Both the position numbers and the translations under genes were made by a program. The notes under the pieces were generated by a model. That model ran no database searches. It was given only the letters and a program-made list of their open reading frames with translations, and was not told the origin of the DNA. A DNA stretch of 64,000 nt from Leptolyngbya sp. FACHB-60 (lineage in GTDB: Bacteria > Cyanobacteriota > Cyanobacteriia > Phormidesmidales > Phormidesmidaceae). This document shows, piece by piece, positions 53,920 through 63,749 of the stretch. Every line of letters begins with the position of its first letter. Positions within the stretch are counted from its first letter, which is position 1. The DNA lies in the NCBI RefSeq assembly GCF_014695775.1, contig NZ_JACJOX010000031.1:43223-107222 (forward strand), in the 5' to 3' direction.

Positions 53920-56295
53920 ATGCAAGTTCTTTCTCCCCAAACCTCTGTTTCAGAAACGGATTTAGAGCCATCTAACCGTCAGACCGTAGTGCTCAACGTC
54001 AGCGGTATGAAATGCGCCGGGTGCGTGCGAGCCGTTGAAAACCGCCTGGCTCAGGTGGATGGGGTGCGCTCGGCCACGGTGAACCTGGTGACCGAGGTGG
54101 CGGTAGTCGAAACAGAGGCTGGTGTGGTGAGCGCCGACCAGCTGGCCGACCAGGTGACTCAGGCGGGCTTTGCGGCGACCCCTAGAACTACCGATGGCGA
54201 TGGCGACGACCTCACCGCCTGGGTCGAGGCCAAGCGGGCCGAACAGCAGCAGCAGGGACAGCGGCTGGGGGTGGCGATCGCCCTCCTCATCCTTTCCACC
54301 ATTGGCCACCTCAATCACTTCGGCTGGCTGACGATCCCCATTCTCAGCGACCTGTGGTTTCACGCCCTGCTGGCCACGGTGACGCTGATTGGGCCGGCGC
54401 GGGAAATCCTTGTGGATGGCTGGGCCGGTGTGCGGCGGCTGGCTCCCAACATGAATACTCTAGTGGCCCTGGGCAGCGTTAGCGCCTACCTGGCTAGTGT
54501 GGTGGCGCTGGTGTTTCCTGGGCTGGGCTGGGAGTGCTTTTTTGAAGAGCCGGTGATGCTGCTGGCGTTTATTTTGCTGGGCCGCACGTTAGAGCAGCGG
54601 GCCAGATATCGGGCGGCAGACGCGCTGCGATCGCTGGTCGAACTCCAGCCCGCCGTGGCCCGATTAATCTCCAACCCCGCCACCGCTGGAGCTGCCCAAA
54701 CCGGCGTGGAGGTGCCCGCCCGCTGTGTGCAGGTGGGCGAATGGGTGCAGGTGCTGCCCGGCGAAAAAATTTCCGCTGATGGCACAGTGGTCTCAGGCCA
54801 AACCACTGTAGATGAGTCGATGCTGACCGGCGAGTCGATGCCAGTGCTGAAGCAGGCCGGTGACGGCGTGACGGCAGGCACGGTGAACCAAAGCGGCGTG
54901 ATCGCCCTGCAAGTCACTGGTACCGGCCAAAACACCGTGCTGGCTCAAATGATTCGCCTGGTAGAAACGGCCCAGAGCCGCAAGGCCCCGATTCAGCGGT
55001 TAGCGGATGTGATCTCGGGCTACTTCACCTATGGGGTGATGTCCCTGGCCACGCTCACGTTCCTATTTTGGTACTTCATCGGGCTGCACCACTGGCCCCA
55101 GGTGATGCACTCGGCCCTGGGCATGGCCCACATGGGCCACACCATGACCGACACCTCCTCAACGCTGCTGGTGAGCCTTAAGCTCGCGATCGCGGTGATG
55201 GTCGTCGCCTGCCCCTGCGCTCTTGGTCTGGCCACCCCTACCGCCATCCTCGTCGGCTCTGGGCTAGGGGCCGAGCGCGGCCTGCTGATTCGCGGCGGCG
55301 ACAGCCTCGAAACCATCCACCACCTCGACACGGTGGTATTCGACAAAACCGGCACTCTCACCTTGGGCCAGCCGACAGTGACAGAGATTCACGTTGTCGC
55401 AGAGGGCCTGAGCGAAGCCGACATTGTGCAACTCGCCGCCACGGTCGAAAGCGGCACCCGCCACCCCCTGGCCAAAGCCATTCACCAAGCGGCAGCCGCG
55501 CGAGAATTAGATCTGCTACCAGCTGATGAGTTTGACACCCAACCCGGCCTCGGCGTGGCTGCCCAAATCACCTGGCAAAACACCGTGCAGCCCTGCGCCC
55601 TGGGTAACCAGCAATGGATGACTCGGCGAGCAATGGTGCTCGATGCCGCAGTGCAAGATCGAGCTAAGGCGCTGGCGGAAGCTGGGCAGACGGTGGTTTA
55701 TGTAGCGCTGGGCGATCGCGTGGTGGGGCTGGTAGCGATCGCAGATCAGCTGCGCCCCGATGCCGCCGCTGTAGTTGAAACTCTGCAAAAACAGGGGCTC
55801 CAGGTGCGGGTATTGACGGGCGATAGAAAAGAGGTAGCAGGGGCGATCGCCGCCCAGCTCAACCTTAGCCCCAGCCAGGTCACTGCTGAAGTTTCCCCCC
55901 AGGGCAAGGTTGACGCGATTCGCCAGCTCCAGGCTGAGGGGCACACCGTAGCGCTGATGGGCGATGGGATCAATGATGCCCCTGCGATCGCCCAGGCTGA
56001 TGTGGGCATCAGCCTCCACTCCGGCACCGACATCGCCATGGAAACAGCCGACGTGATTCTCATGGGTGACCACCTCTCCGGGGTGCTCGAAACTCTCACT
56101 CTCAGCCGCGCCACGTTTAACAAAATTCGCCAAAACCTGGCCTGGGCGTTTGCCTACAACCTCGTAGCGATTCCCCTCGCTGCTGGGGCGCTGCTGCCCA
56201 CCGCTGGGATTAGCCTCAGCCCCGCCGCCGCAGGCGGCATGATGGCGTTTAGCTCCGTAGCTGTAGTGGTTAACTCTTTGCTCTTAAGGCGATAA
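53920..56295 (+). CDS. Copper-translocating P1B-type ATPase
   Basis: A 791-residue heavy-metal ATPase. The N-terminal HMA domain carries [13 protein letters not shown] (the CxxC metal site). There are about eight predicted membrane helices. The metal-selecting CPC motif is in [13 protein letters not shown], the phosphorylation site is [10 protein letters not shown], and the [10 protein letters not shown] motif and [16 protein letters not shown] follow. These mark a Cu+ transporter. Family members in cyanobacteria include CtaA and PacS, which supply copper to plastocyanin and cytochrome oxidase; which one this is cannot be settled from sequence. Start ATG 53920 is preferred over the upstream frame from 53689. 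Confidence 0.93.
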   Translation: MQVLSPQTSVSETDLEPSNRQTVVLNVSGMKCAGCVRAVENRLAQVDGVRSATVNLVTEVAVVETEAGVVSADQLADQVTQAGFAATPRTTDGDGDDLTAWVEAKRAEQQQQGQRLGVAIALLILSTIGHLNHFGWLTIPILSDLWFHALLATVTLIGPAREILVDGWAGVRRLAPNMNTLVALGSVSAYLASVVALVFPGLGWECFFEEPVMLLAFILLGRTLEQRARYRAADALRSLVELQPAVARLISNPATAGAAQTGVEVPARCVQVGEWVQVLPGEKISADGTVVSGQTTVDESMLTGESMPVLKQAGDGVTAGTVNQSGVIALQVTGTGQNTVLAQMIRLVETAQSRKAPIQRLADVISGYFTYGVMSLATLTFLFWYFIGLHHWPQVMHSALGMAHMGHTMTDTSSTLLVSLKLAIAVMVVACPCALGLATPTAILVGSGLGAERGLLIRGGDSLETIHHLDTVVFDKTGTLTLGQPTVTEIHVVAEGLSEADIVQLAATVESGTRHPLAKAIHQAAAARELDLLPADEFDTQPGLGVAAQITWQNTVQPCALGNQQWMTRRAMVLDAAVQDRAKALAEAGQTVVYVALGDRVVGLVAIADQLRPDAAAVVETLQKQGLQVRVLTGDRKEVAGAIAAQLNLSPSQVTAEVSPQGKVDAIRQLQAEGHTVALMGDGINDAPAIAQADVGISLHSGTDIAMETADVILMGDHLSGVLETLTLSRATFNKIRQNLAWAFAYNLVAIPLAAGALLPTAGISLSPAAAGGMMAFSSVAVVVNSLLLRR

Positions 56296-56331
56296 GATCG
56301 GCAGTAGGATTCGGTTTCTCTGCATTTGGCT

Positions 56332-57222
56332 TTAGGCCAATAGGCGAGTTACGGCTGCGTTGTATTCCTGGTAAGACTTGACGCCGGTTAGAGTCTCTAA
56401 CCGTTCGCCATTCTTAAAAAACATCACTGCCGGGATGCCCTTTAACTCAAATCGCTTGGTGATCTGTCGATTGGTGTCAAAGTCGATCTTTCTCACGGTG
56501 ACAGAGTCGCCATAGGCTTCGGCCAGTTTATCGACCGACGGTGTCACCTGTTTGCACGAGCCACACCAAGACGCCATACAATCGACCACCAGCAACGGTT
56601 CACTGGCCAACAGCACATCGAGTTCGGCTTCATCGTGAATCAATTTAGCCGCACCCGTGTCTTCCTGACCAAGCTGGGTCAAGGCGCTGGCGACCTCCGC
56701 AAACGATAGGCTGGCATTGATGGTGGCAAGCTGAGACTGCTGCTGATAGTACTCAAGCAACGGCTCTAACGACTGCTGAAAGCCCTCTAAACGCTCGCGA
56801 ATAGCAGAAATCGGTGGCTTTTCGCTGCTTTCGTTTAATAGGCGAATGATCAAAAACTCAGCTGTCGCTTTGAGATAGGCTACTGTCGCTGGTGGCTGGC
56901 CCACTGCTGCCCACCACTCATCAAACGCCTGGGCTTGGGCCAGCGTGCGCGGAAATCCTTCTAAAACCCAGCCTTTGAGCATAGTATCGGGTTGCTCAAA
57001 CCGCTTGCGGATCAGCTTCATTGCCAACGCATCGGGAATCAGCTCGCCCGCATCTATATAGGGGCGGGCCTCAATGCCAATTGCAGTCTCGGCGGCGATC
57101 GCCCCACGAACCAGCTCGCCCATAGAAACATAGGGAACCTGCCAGCGTTCTGCTAATGCGATCGCCTGCGCCTCAACCCCCACCCCAGGAGGCCCTAAAA
57201 GGATAAATTGCTTAGGTTTCAT
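56332..57222 (-). CDS. Adenylate-kinase-like domain fused to thioredoxin
   Basis: A 296-residue fusion. Residues 1-185 resemble adenylate kinase: FILLGPPGVGVEAQAIALAERW at the P-loop, SMGELVRGAI, then YIDAGELIPDALAMKLI and GWVLEGFPRTLAQAQAFDEW. The P-loop reads GVGVEA instead of GAGKGT, so the key lysine is missing, and the LID region is absent or very short. Residues about 195-296 are a thioredoxin fold with VDCMASWCGSCKQVTP, an active-site CGSC (usual CGPC), then GIPAVMFFKNGE with the cis-Pro. The kinase part is probably inactive. It may be a redox-linked nucleotide-sensing or scaffold protein. Confidence 0.85.
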   Translation of the reverse strand: MKPKQFILLGPPGVGVEAQAIALAERWQVPYVSMGELVRGAIAAETAIGIEARPYIDAGELIPDALAMKLIRKRFEQPDTMLKGWVLEGFPRTLAQAQAFDEWWAAVGQPPATVAYLKATAEFLIIRLLNESSEKPPISAIRERLEGFQQSLEPLLEYYQQQSQLATINASLSFAEVASALTQLGQEDTGAAKLIHDEAELDVLLASEPLLVVDCMASWCGSCKQVTPSVDKLAEAYGDSVTVRKIDFDTNRQITKRFELKGIPAVMFFKNGERLETLTGVKSYQEYNAAVTRLLA

Positions 57223-57475
57223 AGAATGGCGATATCCTACTCCCGCTGTTTAACTCTAGATTCATCATCTAGGGGAAAGAACCAAAGCCTGAGTTTTTTA
57301 ACCTCATTTAACGACGGTTGTACGTCAGCCAGGCAAAAATAGCTGTTCCACAGGGCAGAGTTCCCCATAAACAGCTGTTCGGTGGCGCTCACTCTGTTTC
57401 CATGCCGACGCCACCCCACATTTGAGACCAACTCATTACCGACGTTCCAGCAGGTGTTTCGGCAGCGTTAGGTTT

Positions 57476-57778
57476 CTAGTCGTCAACACGTTTCTTTTTA
57501 CCTTTTTCGTCTGACGAATCCTCTTGTTTATCCTCATCAATGGCCGGGCGGGTCGTAGCAGAGTTCACCTGCGACGAATCGGGCAGCGGAGAGAGTTGGG
57601 CTGGAGACACTGGAACCGTTGCGGCCGAGCCAGCTGGAGAGACAGGTGGGGTCTCCAAAGAACGCTGCACTACGATTGGAATAGCAGTAGTGCCAACCAA
57701 AGCGACACCACCGACTAGCCCTTTAATCAGCAGTGACTTCAAGCTGTTGTTTTCGGGGGCAGAGTCAGAGTTACTCAT
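57476..57778 (-). CDS. Small membrane-anchored hypothetical protein
   Basis: A 100-residue protein. After a short polar start it has one hydrophobic segment (SLLIKGLVGGVALVGTTAIPIVV, about 13-35), then a Pro/Ser-rich stretch and a strongly charged Lys/Asp/Glu tail. No family is recognised. ATG 57778 is chosen because the extra residues upstream to 57847 look non-coding. It is probably monocistronic. Confidence 0.55.
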   Translation of the reverse strand: MSNSDSAPENNSLKSLLIKGLVGGVALVGTTAIPIVVQRSLETPPVSPAGSAATVPVSPAQLSPLPDSSQVNSATTRPAIDEDKQEDSSDEKGKKKRVDD

Positions 57779-58024
57779 AAATTTAGTAATTGTTTGTTTT
57801 AAAAATCTCTTTGGGGCGATGCGTCTTGCCGGTAGAATACCCCGCACTGCTCGCTTAGTTGACTTTCTGCGGTCAATTTTGGTTCCGTCCGCTCAGCTCT
57901 ATGAAGACGTGATCGCATAGAAACGTCGCCAGCGTAAATTTTTGAAGAATATACGAAAAAACCTCAGCCCATAGCCGATTAGCTAGGTTCACAGAATTAA
58001 CGCGAAGTGGGTCAACGGTAAGCT

Positions 58025-58333
58025 CTACTCAGACGCCTGACTGTCCCGGCGACCTAGCTCATATACCCCGCAGCCTATTGCAGCCAGCACCCCCAAACTG
58101 ACAGCCCAACTGTCGCCCAGCGACAGCGTAAGACTGTAGTAGGCTAAACCACCCGCCGCCAAAAACGGTACGACGCTCAGTAGTGATGCCGCCGGAGAGT
58201 TTTCGCCCAGCCAGCTCTCAAACGCTAAGATCACCCGATCGGCAAAGGGTGAAAAGCCCCAGTACAGCGCGATCGCCCACAGCGCAGTCCCGGCAATGGT
58301 GGCGGTATCGAAATCAACGGGCAAAGACAACAA
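58025..58333 (-). CDS. Small integral membrane protein
   Basis: A 102-residue protein with about two to three predicted membrane helices (ATIAGTALWAIALYWGF, SLLSVVPFLAAGGLAYYSLTL, AVSLGVLAAIGCGVYELG), ending in a charged tail RRDSQASE. I know no family. It is a short gene 58 bp downstream of the Ycf66 gene and in the same direction, so they may share a transcript. Confidence 0.55.
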   Translation of the reverse strand: MLSLPVDFDTATIAGTALWAIALYWGFSPFADRVILAFESWLGENSPAASLLSVVPFLAAGGLAYYSLTLSLGDSWAVSLGVLAAIGCGVYELGRRDSQASE

Positions 58334-58391
58334 AGCAATTACCGAAACAAGGCCAGAGCATGAGCCGAAGGGTTAGAAGCTTTCACCAAGA

Positions 58392-59141
58392 CTAAAGCGG
58401 GTCGCGATCGGGGCGGTAGTCAGGCCGAGGCGGCTGCGGGCCGGGGTCAATGCGGTAGCGATCGTTGTATTCGCTGCGGTTCTTGGGAGGGCGACGACGG
58501 CGAACGCGATCGTCTCCAGGGCGAGGATTGCTGTCGTAGTAGGGCTGGCCGTCAGGGCCATCTGGGGGGCGATCGCCCATCGGCCGACCATCCACTGGTC
58601 GATCCATCGGCCGATCCATGGGGATGTCTTCGCGGCGCATGGGGCGACCATCGCCGTACACATCGGGGGTGTAGGGAGGGCGGCCAGTTGGCTCACCGCG
58701 CCCCTCAAGCATGGGCCGAGGCCGATTGTAGGGATCAACGGGGCCGTAATCGCGGCGGTCTAGCTCAGCGCGGAGGTTTGCACGGTTGTCAGGAGCATAA
58801 GCCGGCGGGCGACTGCCTCGGGGCGGGCGATAGCCGCCACCGCCACCAAAATCGCCGCCATCGCCCTGAAAGCCCACTTTAGCTAGCGGCGTTCTGGAGT
58901 TGATGTTTTGAATCATCAGCGACACCACCATGCCCACCAACAGCATTTGCTGAAAGGAGGAGATGACGTCCATGCCCAGGTTGCCGAGCAGAAACACCCC
59001 TGACAGCAGAAACAAAACTGCGTAGACCTTGTCCGAGTCGCGCTCATAGCCGGGCTTTAGCCGCTCTAAGAAGAACAGTGCCACGCCGCAGATCACCATA
59101 AAGATGCCCAGCAGCAGGGGGACGGGGGTACCAAAATTCAC
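58392..59141 (-). CDS. ycf66: Ycf66 family protein
   Basis: A 249-residue protein with three N-terminal membrane helices (PVPLLLGIFMVICGVALFFLERLKPG, VYAVLFLLSGVFLLGNLGMDV, LLVGMVVSLMIQNINSRTP), matching the Ycf66 domain of cyanobacteria and plastids. The remainder is a Pro/Arg/Asp/Gly-rich tail with a short repeat (DRPMDRP and GRPMGDRP). Ycf66 function is unknown. It lies in the same direction as, and downstream of, psbX. Confidence 0.85.
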   Translation of the reverse strand: MNFGTPVPLLLGIFMVICGVALFFLERLKPGYERDSDKVYAVLFLLSGVFLLGNLGMDVISSFQQMLLVGMVVSLMIQNINSRTPLAKVGFQGDGGDFGGGGGYRPPRGSRPPAYAPDNRANLRAELDRRDYGPVDPYNRPRPMLEGRGEPTGRPPYTPDVYGDGRPMRREDIPMDRPMDRPVDGRPMGDRPPDGPDGQPYYDSNPRPGDDRVRRRRPPKNRSEYNDRYRIDPGPQPPRPDYRPDRDPL

Positions 59142-59293
59142 GGCAAATTCCTCTTAGGCGATCGCCTCTGCCAACCGAACACGTTAATTCTAGCCGACTT
59201 AACGAAAAAATCGGGAACGCCTAAAGGGTTCCCGACCGCAAGACTAACAGGTTGCACCCTCCGACCTAGACCAGCAGGCACAGCCCTCTGAGA

Positions 59294-59413
59294 CTACTGG
59301 CGCTGAATTTTGTCGCGCTGGCTAACAAACACGAGAAAAATCGTAGCGGGGATGATGATAATCACGGCACCAGCCAGCAGGCTTAGCAAGAAGTTGGCTA
59401 AAGACGATGTCAT
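59294..59413 (-). CDS. psbX: Photosystem II protein X
   Basis: A 39-residue single-span membrane protein read directly from the minus strand: MTSSLANFLLSLLAGAVIII followed by PATIFLVFVSQRDKIQRQ. The SLANFL start and SQ-x-DKIQR end match PsbX, which sits near cytochrome b559 and the QB region of PSII. AGGA about ten bases before ATG 59413 supports the start. It is upstream of ycf66 in the same direction. Confidence 0.95.
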   Translation of the reverse strand: MTSSLANFLLSLLAGAVIIIIPATIFLVFVSQRDKIQRQ

Positions 59414-59624
59414 ATCTTTGTGATCCTGATTAACGATTGAAACCGAATTGTTATTGACCATTATTGATCATTATTGCTCAACCACGCTCGCCTTCACTAA
59501 AGCTCTGTCTGGTGCGATGGCTTTCCCAACGGCGTCAACCTCAGCAGCCCCTAGGGCATGGAGAATCAGCCGAGGAAGGCTTTAGAATGACTTTACGGCA
59601 ACAGCGTATTTTGGAGGGTAACCC

Positions 59625-59909
59625 ATGGCCGCCACACAGGTGCTGAATATAGGCGTGGGCCTGCTATTGGGCCTCATGACTCTACTGTTTATCTTTCGCA
59701 TTGTGCTCACCTGGTATCCCCAGGCCGACTTGTCTAAGCTGCCCTTTTCGCTCGTCGCTTGGCCCACGGAGCCCCTGCTGGTGCCCATGCGTAAGCTCGT
59801 CCAACCCATTGGCGGCGTCGATATTGCCCCGGTCATTTGGGTGGGCATCGTCACCCTGCTGCGAGAAATTTTGGTGGGGCAGCAGGGCTTATTAAGGATG
59901 TTCGGTTAG
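59625..59909 (+). CDS. YggT family membrane protein
   Basis: A 94-residue YggT-type protein with two membrane-spanning stretches (GVGLLLGLMTLLFIFRIVLTW and IAPVIWVGIVTLLREILV). The link between them carries the conserved PTEPLLVPMRKLVQPIGGVDIAP motif. A GGAGGGTAACCC site precedes ATG 59625. YggT/Ycf19-type proteins are involved in organisation of thylakoids, nucleoids or cell division in plastids and bacteria; no specific role is known for this copy. Confidence 0.85.
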   Translation: MAATQVLNIGVGLLLGLMTLLFIFRIVLTWYPQADLSKLPFSLVAWPTEPLLVPMRKLVQPIGGVDIAPVIWVGIVTLLREILVGQQGLLRMFG

Positions 59910-60095
59910 AGGTTCTCTCGCTTAATGTGATAAGCGGTGCGTCTTGGCCGGGAGTGGACAGCCGGGACGGCTATCCCACAAGACTTCCGCCAGAGCCCCA
60001 AGAACAATGACCACTCTCTTGTGAGATGGGCCTCTGGCCCGTCATGGTTGGCTTAAGGCCATGAATAGTCTGGGCCAAAGTTGTCCTAGACTAAG

Positions 60096-61445
60096 CTACT
60101 TAATTGCCATCATCTCTGCGACAAAGTTGGTGTAAACATCACCGCTGAGGAAGTTGGCGTTCTCTAGCACCTTCTGGTGAAAGCCAATGGTGGTGGGCAG
60201 GCCGGTGATGGCGCACTCTCGCAGGGCGCGGCGCATGCGACGAATAGCGGTGGGGCGGTCTGGCCCCCAAACAATTAGCTTGCCCACCAGCGAATCGTAG
60301 TAGGGCGGAATTTCATAGTCGGTATACACGTGGGAATCCATTCGTACGCCCATGCCGCCGGGGGCGAGGTAGCCGCTAATACGACCGGGGTTGGGGCGAA
60401 AGTTGTGGTCGGGGTCTTCGGCATTAATGCGGCACTCGATCGCATGGCCGCGAATCTGAATATCTGACTGGGTAAAGGGCAGTTTTTCGCCCTGGGCAAT
60501 GGTGAGCTGGGCGGCAATCAGGTCAATGCCAGTAATCATCTCGGTGACGGGGTGCTCGACCTGAATGCGGGTATTCATTTCCATGAAGTAGAAGTTGCCC
60601 TGGCTATCGACCAGGAACTCGACCGTGCCCGCCCCTACATAGTTGATCGACTGGGCTGCCAGTACCGCCGCTGCCCCCATTTTTTCGCGCTGGTCTGTGG
60701 TCAGCCGGGGACTGGGGGCTTCTTCGAGCAGCTTCTGGTGCCGCCGTTGAATCGAGCAGTCGCGCTCGCCCAGGTGCACCACGTTGCCGTAGCTGTCGGC
60801 CAGAATCTGAAACTCGATGTGGCGGGGGCGATCGATAAACTTTTCCATGTACACGCCAGAATTGCCAAAGGCGGCCTGAGCCTCACCTTGGGCTGCCATA
60901 AAGGCCTTGACCAGCTCAGACTCGTTATTGACCAGGCGCATGCCGCGCCCACCGCCCCCAGCGGTGGCCTTGATCATCACCGGGTAGCCAATTTCGCTGG
61001 CGATGGCATAGGCTTCGGCTTCGTCGGTCAGCAGTCCGCCACTGCCGGGCACCGTGGGCACCCCCACCTTTTGCATGGTGTCTTTCGCGGTCGATTTGTC
61101 GCCCATTCTGCGGATGGAGTCGGGGGAGGGGCCAACAAAGACAATCTGGTGGTCGGCGCAGATTTCGGCAAAGCGGGCGTTTTCGGCCAGAAACCCATAG
61201 CCGGGGTGAATGGCGCTGGCGTTGCGAGTCAGGGCAGCGGCAATAATGTTAGGAATGTTGAGGTAGCTTTTTTGGCTAGGGGCCTCGCCAATGCATACCG
61301 CTTCATCGGCAAGCTGCACGTGGAGGGCGTGGCGATCGACGGTGGAGTGAACCGCAACGGTGGCTATGTCCATTTCTTCGCAGGTGCGGAGGATGCGCAG
61401 CGCGATTTCTCCTCGGTTAGCAATCAAAATCTTGGAAAAGCGCAT
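60096..61445 (-). CDS. accC: Acetyl-CoA carboxylase biotin carboxylase subunit
   Basis: AccC carboxylates biotin on the carrier protein, the first half-reaction of fatty-acid synthesis. The 449-residue ATP-grasp enzyme begins [20 protein letters not shown]. It shows [56 protein letters not shown] and [19 protein letters not shown], all typical biotin carboxylase segments. It stands alone here; accB is not adjacent. Upstream on the opposite strand lies tRNA-Leu. Confidence 0.97.
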   Translation of the reverse strand: MRFSKILIANRGEIALRILRTCEEMDIATVAVHSTVDRHALHVQLADEAVCIGEAPSQKSYLNIPNIIAAALTRNASAIHPGYGFLAENARFAEICADHQIVFVGPSPDSIRRMGDKSTAKDTMQKVGVPTVPGSGGLLTDEAEAYAIASEIGYPVMIKATAGGGGRGMRLVNNESELVKAFMAAQGEAQAAFGNSGVYMEKFIDRPRHIEFQILADSYGNVVHLGERDCSIQRRHQKLLEEAPSPRLTTDQREKMGAAAVLAAQSINYVGAGTVEFLVDSQGNFYFMEMNTRIQVEHPVTEMITGIDLIAAQLTIAQGEKLPFTQSDIQIRGHAIECRINAEDPDHNFRPNPGRISGYLAPGGMGVRMDSHVYTDYEIPPYYDSLVGKLIVWGPDRPTAIRRMRRALRECAITGLPTTIGFHQKVLENANFLSGDVYTNFVAEMMAIK

Positions 61446-61709
61446 GTACGTAGGGCAAATAGCAACAGACCATTGAGTTTTGGGGTGGCAGCCCAGCTAA
61501 GCAACCCCAGCCCAGTGCCGCAACCGACCATCATCAGCATCATACGATGACGACGGTCGCTGATCCTATCACGGGGCTAGCGCAACAAATATTGCTGGAA
61601 ATGTGCTCTTATCAAGGGGGCCATTATGGTTTACTCTTATATATCTGAGCTGGTGCTTGGGCGACATTCCCTCAGTAGCGCCCATGGAGCACCGTTCAGA
61701 ATATCACCA

Positions 61710-61791
61710 GCGGATGTGGTGGAATTGGTAGACACGCACGCTTGAGGGGCGTGTGGCTTATGCTGTGCGAGTTCGAGTCTCGCCATCCGCA
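61710..61791 (+). tRNA. tRNA-Leu (anticodon GAG)
   Basis: An 82-nt tRNA with a 7-bp acceptor stem (GCGGATG with CATCCGC), a D arm, an anticodon stem CACGC/GCGTG with loop TTGAGGG (anticodon GAG), a long variable arm typical of tRNA-Leu, and the T arm with TTCGAGTC. The 3' CCA is not encoded. Confidence 0.95.
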
Positions 61792-61812
61792 TCAGATTCC
61801 TACGGGTTGATC

Positions 61813-61852
61813 CAACAATGCCGGGTTGTAGTAATACAGCCCGGCATTGTTG
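61813..61852 (+). terminator. Strong hairpin terminator after tRNA-Leu
   Basis: A stem of 13 perfect bp (61813-61825 with 61840-61852), extended inward by further pairs to a GTAA loop. It lies 22 bp after the tRNA and also just beyond the DUF554 gene end on the opposite strand, so it may serve both. Confidence 0.8.
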
Positions 61853-61882
61853 TTGGAGCCAATTTATTGAACAGACCGGCTG

Positions 61883-62620
61883 CTATAGACGCTGGGCCAG
61901 GGCGATCGCCACAGGGCATAGCAGTAGAGCTGGCAAAAATGAGGCCACCCTCACCTGGCCGATTTCGAGCAGATTCAGACCAATGCCCAAAATCATCAGC
62001 CCGCCGGTACCCGTGAGCAACAAAACGTGAGGACTCGTGGTCGGGTCAGCGAGAACAGTCCCCAACAGGCTGGACAACAGTGACAACGCCCCCTGTATCC
62101 CCAGCACGCTGAGGGCCGAAAAGCCAACGCCAACGCCGTAGGTGCCAGTTAGGGCGATCGCCGCTAACCCATCCATCGTGGACTTCAGCGTGAGCAGAGC
62201 ATTGTCGCCTGACAGGCCGTTGTTGAGGCTGCCGACAATGGCCATGGGGCCAACGCAAAACAACAGGCTAGCTGCCACAAACCCTTCGGTAAAGCGGCCT
62301 CCGCCTCGTACCTTAGCCTTAAGCCAGTCGCCCAATACCGAGAGGCGTTTCTCAATCTGCCACCATTCGCCCAGCATCCCCCCCATCGCCATCACCAGCA
62401 GCGCCAGGATAATGCCGTCGATGGGGCCAGCGTCGACATCAGACAGGTTGCTGGCCATGGAGACCCCAATTACCAGAGTCATCAGCCCCACTGCCTGGGT
62501 GATGATCTGCTGCATCGACTTAGGCAAGCGGCTGCGCAGCATGAGTCCCAACGTTGTGCCCAGCAGAATGGTGGCGACGTTGATCCAGGTGCCGCTGGTT
62601 TTGGCCCACAGGCTGAGCAT
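61883..62620 (-). CDS. DUF554 family membrane protein
   Basis: A 245-residue integral membrane protein with six to seven hydrophobic spans. It shows the DUF554 features NVATILLGTTLGLMLRSRLP, then GVSMASNLSDVDAGPIDGIILALLVMAMGGMLGEW and LFCVGPMAIVGSLNNGLSGD. The ATG at 62620 (MLSLWAKTSG) is preferred; the upstream frame to 62692 carries a charged, unlikely extension. Function is unknown. Divergent from the DUF362 gene. Confidence 0.85.
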   Translation of the reverse strand: MLSLWAKTSGTWINVATILLGTTLGLMLRSRLPKSMQQIITQAVGLMTLVIGVSMASNLSDVDAGPIDGIILALLVMAMGGMLGEWWQIEKRLSVLGDWLKAKVRGGGRFTEGFVAASLLFCVGPMAIVGSLNNGLSGDNALLTLKSTMDGLAAIALTGTYGVGVGFSALSVLGIQGALSLLSSLLGTVLADPTTSPHVLLLTGTGGLMILGIGLNLLEIGQVRVASFLPALLLCPVAIALAQRL

Positions 62621-62719
62621 AGTAAAGTCCTCACGGGGGGTGGTTGGGCAGACAGGAGATGCGCGGCGCTTCGGTTCCGCGTTATTCTCCAATCAGACCA
62701 TTTATTCCGGGAGAGTGCC

Positions 62720-63685
62720 ATGGTGGTGCCAGTCAGTTTGATGCGCGCCCAGTCTTACCAAAGGGCTGAACTGGAGCGCTCGCTCACTCAGCTACTCGCG
62801 CCCCTGGGAGGCATGGCGGCCTTCGTAAAACGGGGCGATCGCGTGCTGTTAAAGCCCAACCTGCTGACCGGCGCTCGCCCCACTAAAGAATGCACTACCC
62901 GGCCTGAGCTAATTTATGCCGTGGCCCAGCAGGTGATAGCCGTTGGTGGCCAGCCCTTTTTGGGCGATAGCCCCGCCTTTGGCAGCGCCCGTGGGGTAGC
63001 CAAAGCCAACGGGCTACTGCCCCTGGCTCAGGAACTTGGGTTACCGATCGTGGAGTTGCACGGCGATCGCTACCCTACCGACAACCCTGAGTTTGATCAC
63101 CTGCGCCTCTCTAAAGAAGTAATGGAGGCCGACGTGGTGATTAACCTGCCTAAGGTCAAGTCCCACGTGCAGCTCACCCTTACCTTGGGGGTCAAAAACC
63201 TGTTTGGCTGCGTACCCGGCAAAATGAAGGCCTGGTGGCACATGGAGGCGGGCAAAGACGTGCAGCGCTTTGGCACCATGTTGGTAGAGACGGCACGGCT
63301 GGTCGACCCTGAGCTGACCATTGTGGATGGCATCATTGGCCATGAGGGCAATGGCCCCAGCGGTGGGGAACCCAGAGATTTAGGCGTGCTAGGGGCGTCT
63401 GCTAACGTGTTTGCCCTCGATCGCGCCATGGTCGACGTGCTGGGAGCCGATCCGCTGGCGGTGCCCACGGTGGCCCAGTCAATGCGGCTAGGGGTTTGTC
63501 CCGATTGGGAGGAATTGGCTTTCCCACTGCTCACCCCCGATGACCTGGGAGTGACCGACTGGCAGCTGCCCGCCGAACTCATGCCCATCGACTTTGGCCT
63601 GCCTCGGGTGGTGAAGTCCACCTTTAAGCACCTCTACGTTCGCTTTATCAAAGAGCCGGTGACCGCTTACGCCGGGCGTCTCTGA
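62720..63685 (+). CDS. DUF362 domain-containing protein
   Basis: A 321-residue protein of DUF362. It has KRGDRVLLKPNLLTGARPTKECTTRPELIYAV, DSPAFGSARGVAKANGLL, and EADVVINLPKVKSHVQLTLTLGVKNLFGCVPGKMK, the family core, then IVDGIIGHEGNGPSGGEPRDLGVLGAS. Many DUF362 proteins have a C-terminal ferredoxin-like domain with 4Fe-4S cysteines; this one lacks them. The function is not established. It is a single gene, the last complete one in the window. Confidence 0.85.
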   Translation: MVVPVSLMRAQSYQRAELERSLTQLLAPLGGMAAFVKRGDRVLLKPNLLTGARPTKECTTRPELIYAVAQQVIAVGGQPFLGDSPAFGSARGVAKANGLLPLAQELGLPIVELHGDRYPTDNPEFDHLRLSKEVMEADVVINLPKVKSHVQLTLTLGVKNLFGCVPGKMKAWWHMEAGKDVQRFGTMLVETARLVDPELTIVDGIIGHEGNGPSGGEPRDLGVLGASANVFALDRAMVDVLGADPLAVPTVAQSMRLGVCPDWEELAFPLLTPDDLGVTDWQLPAELMPIDFGLPRVVKSTFKHLYVRFIKEPVTAYAGRL

Positions 63686-63749
63686 ACCGGACGGCTCTAA
63701 AACGAGAGCGGGAGGGCGCAAATCCTGCACCCTCCCGCCCTAAACAGTT

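Noticed and set aside
57237..57431. A 64-residue minus-strand frame upstream of the adenylate kinase-thioredoxin gene
   Set aside because: No ribosome site, no family and an odd composition; it looks like chance.
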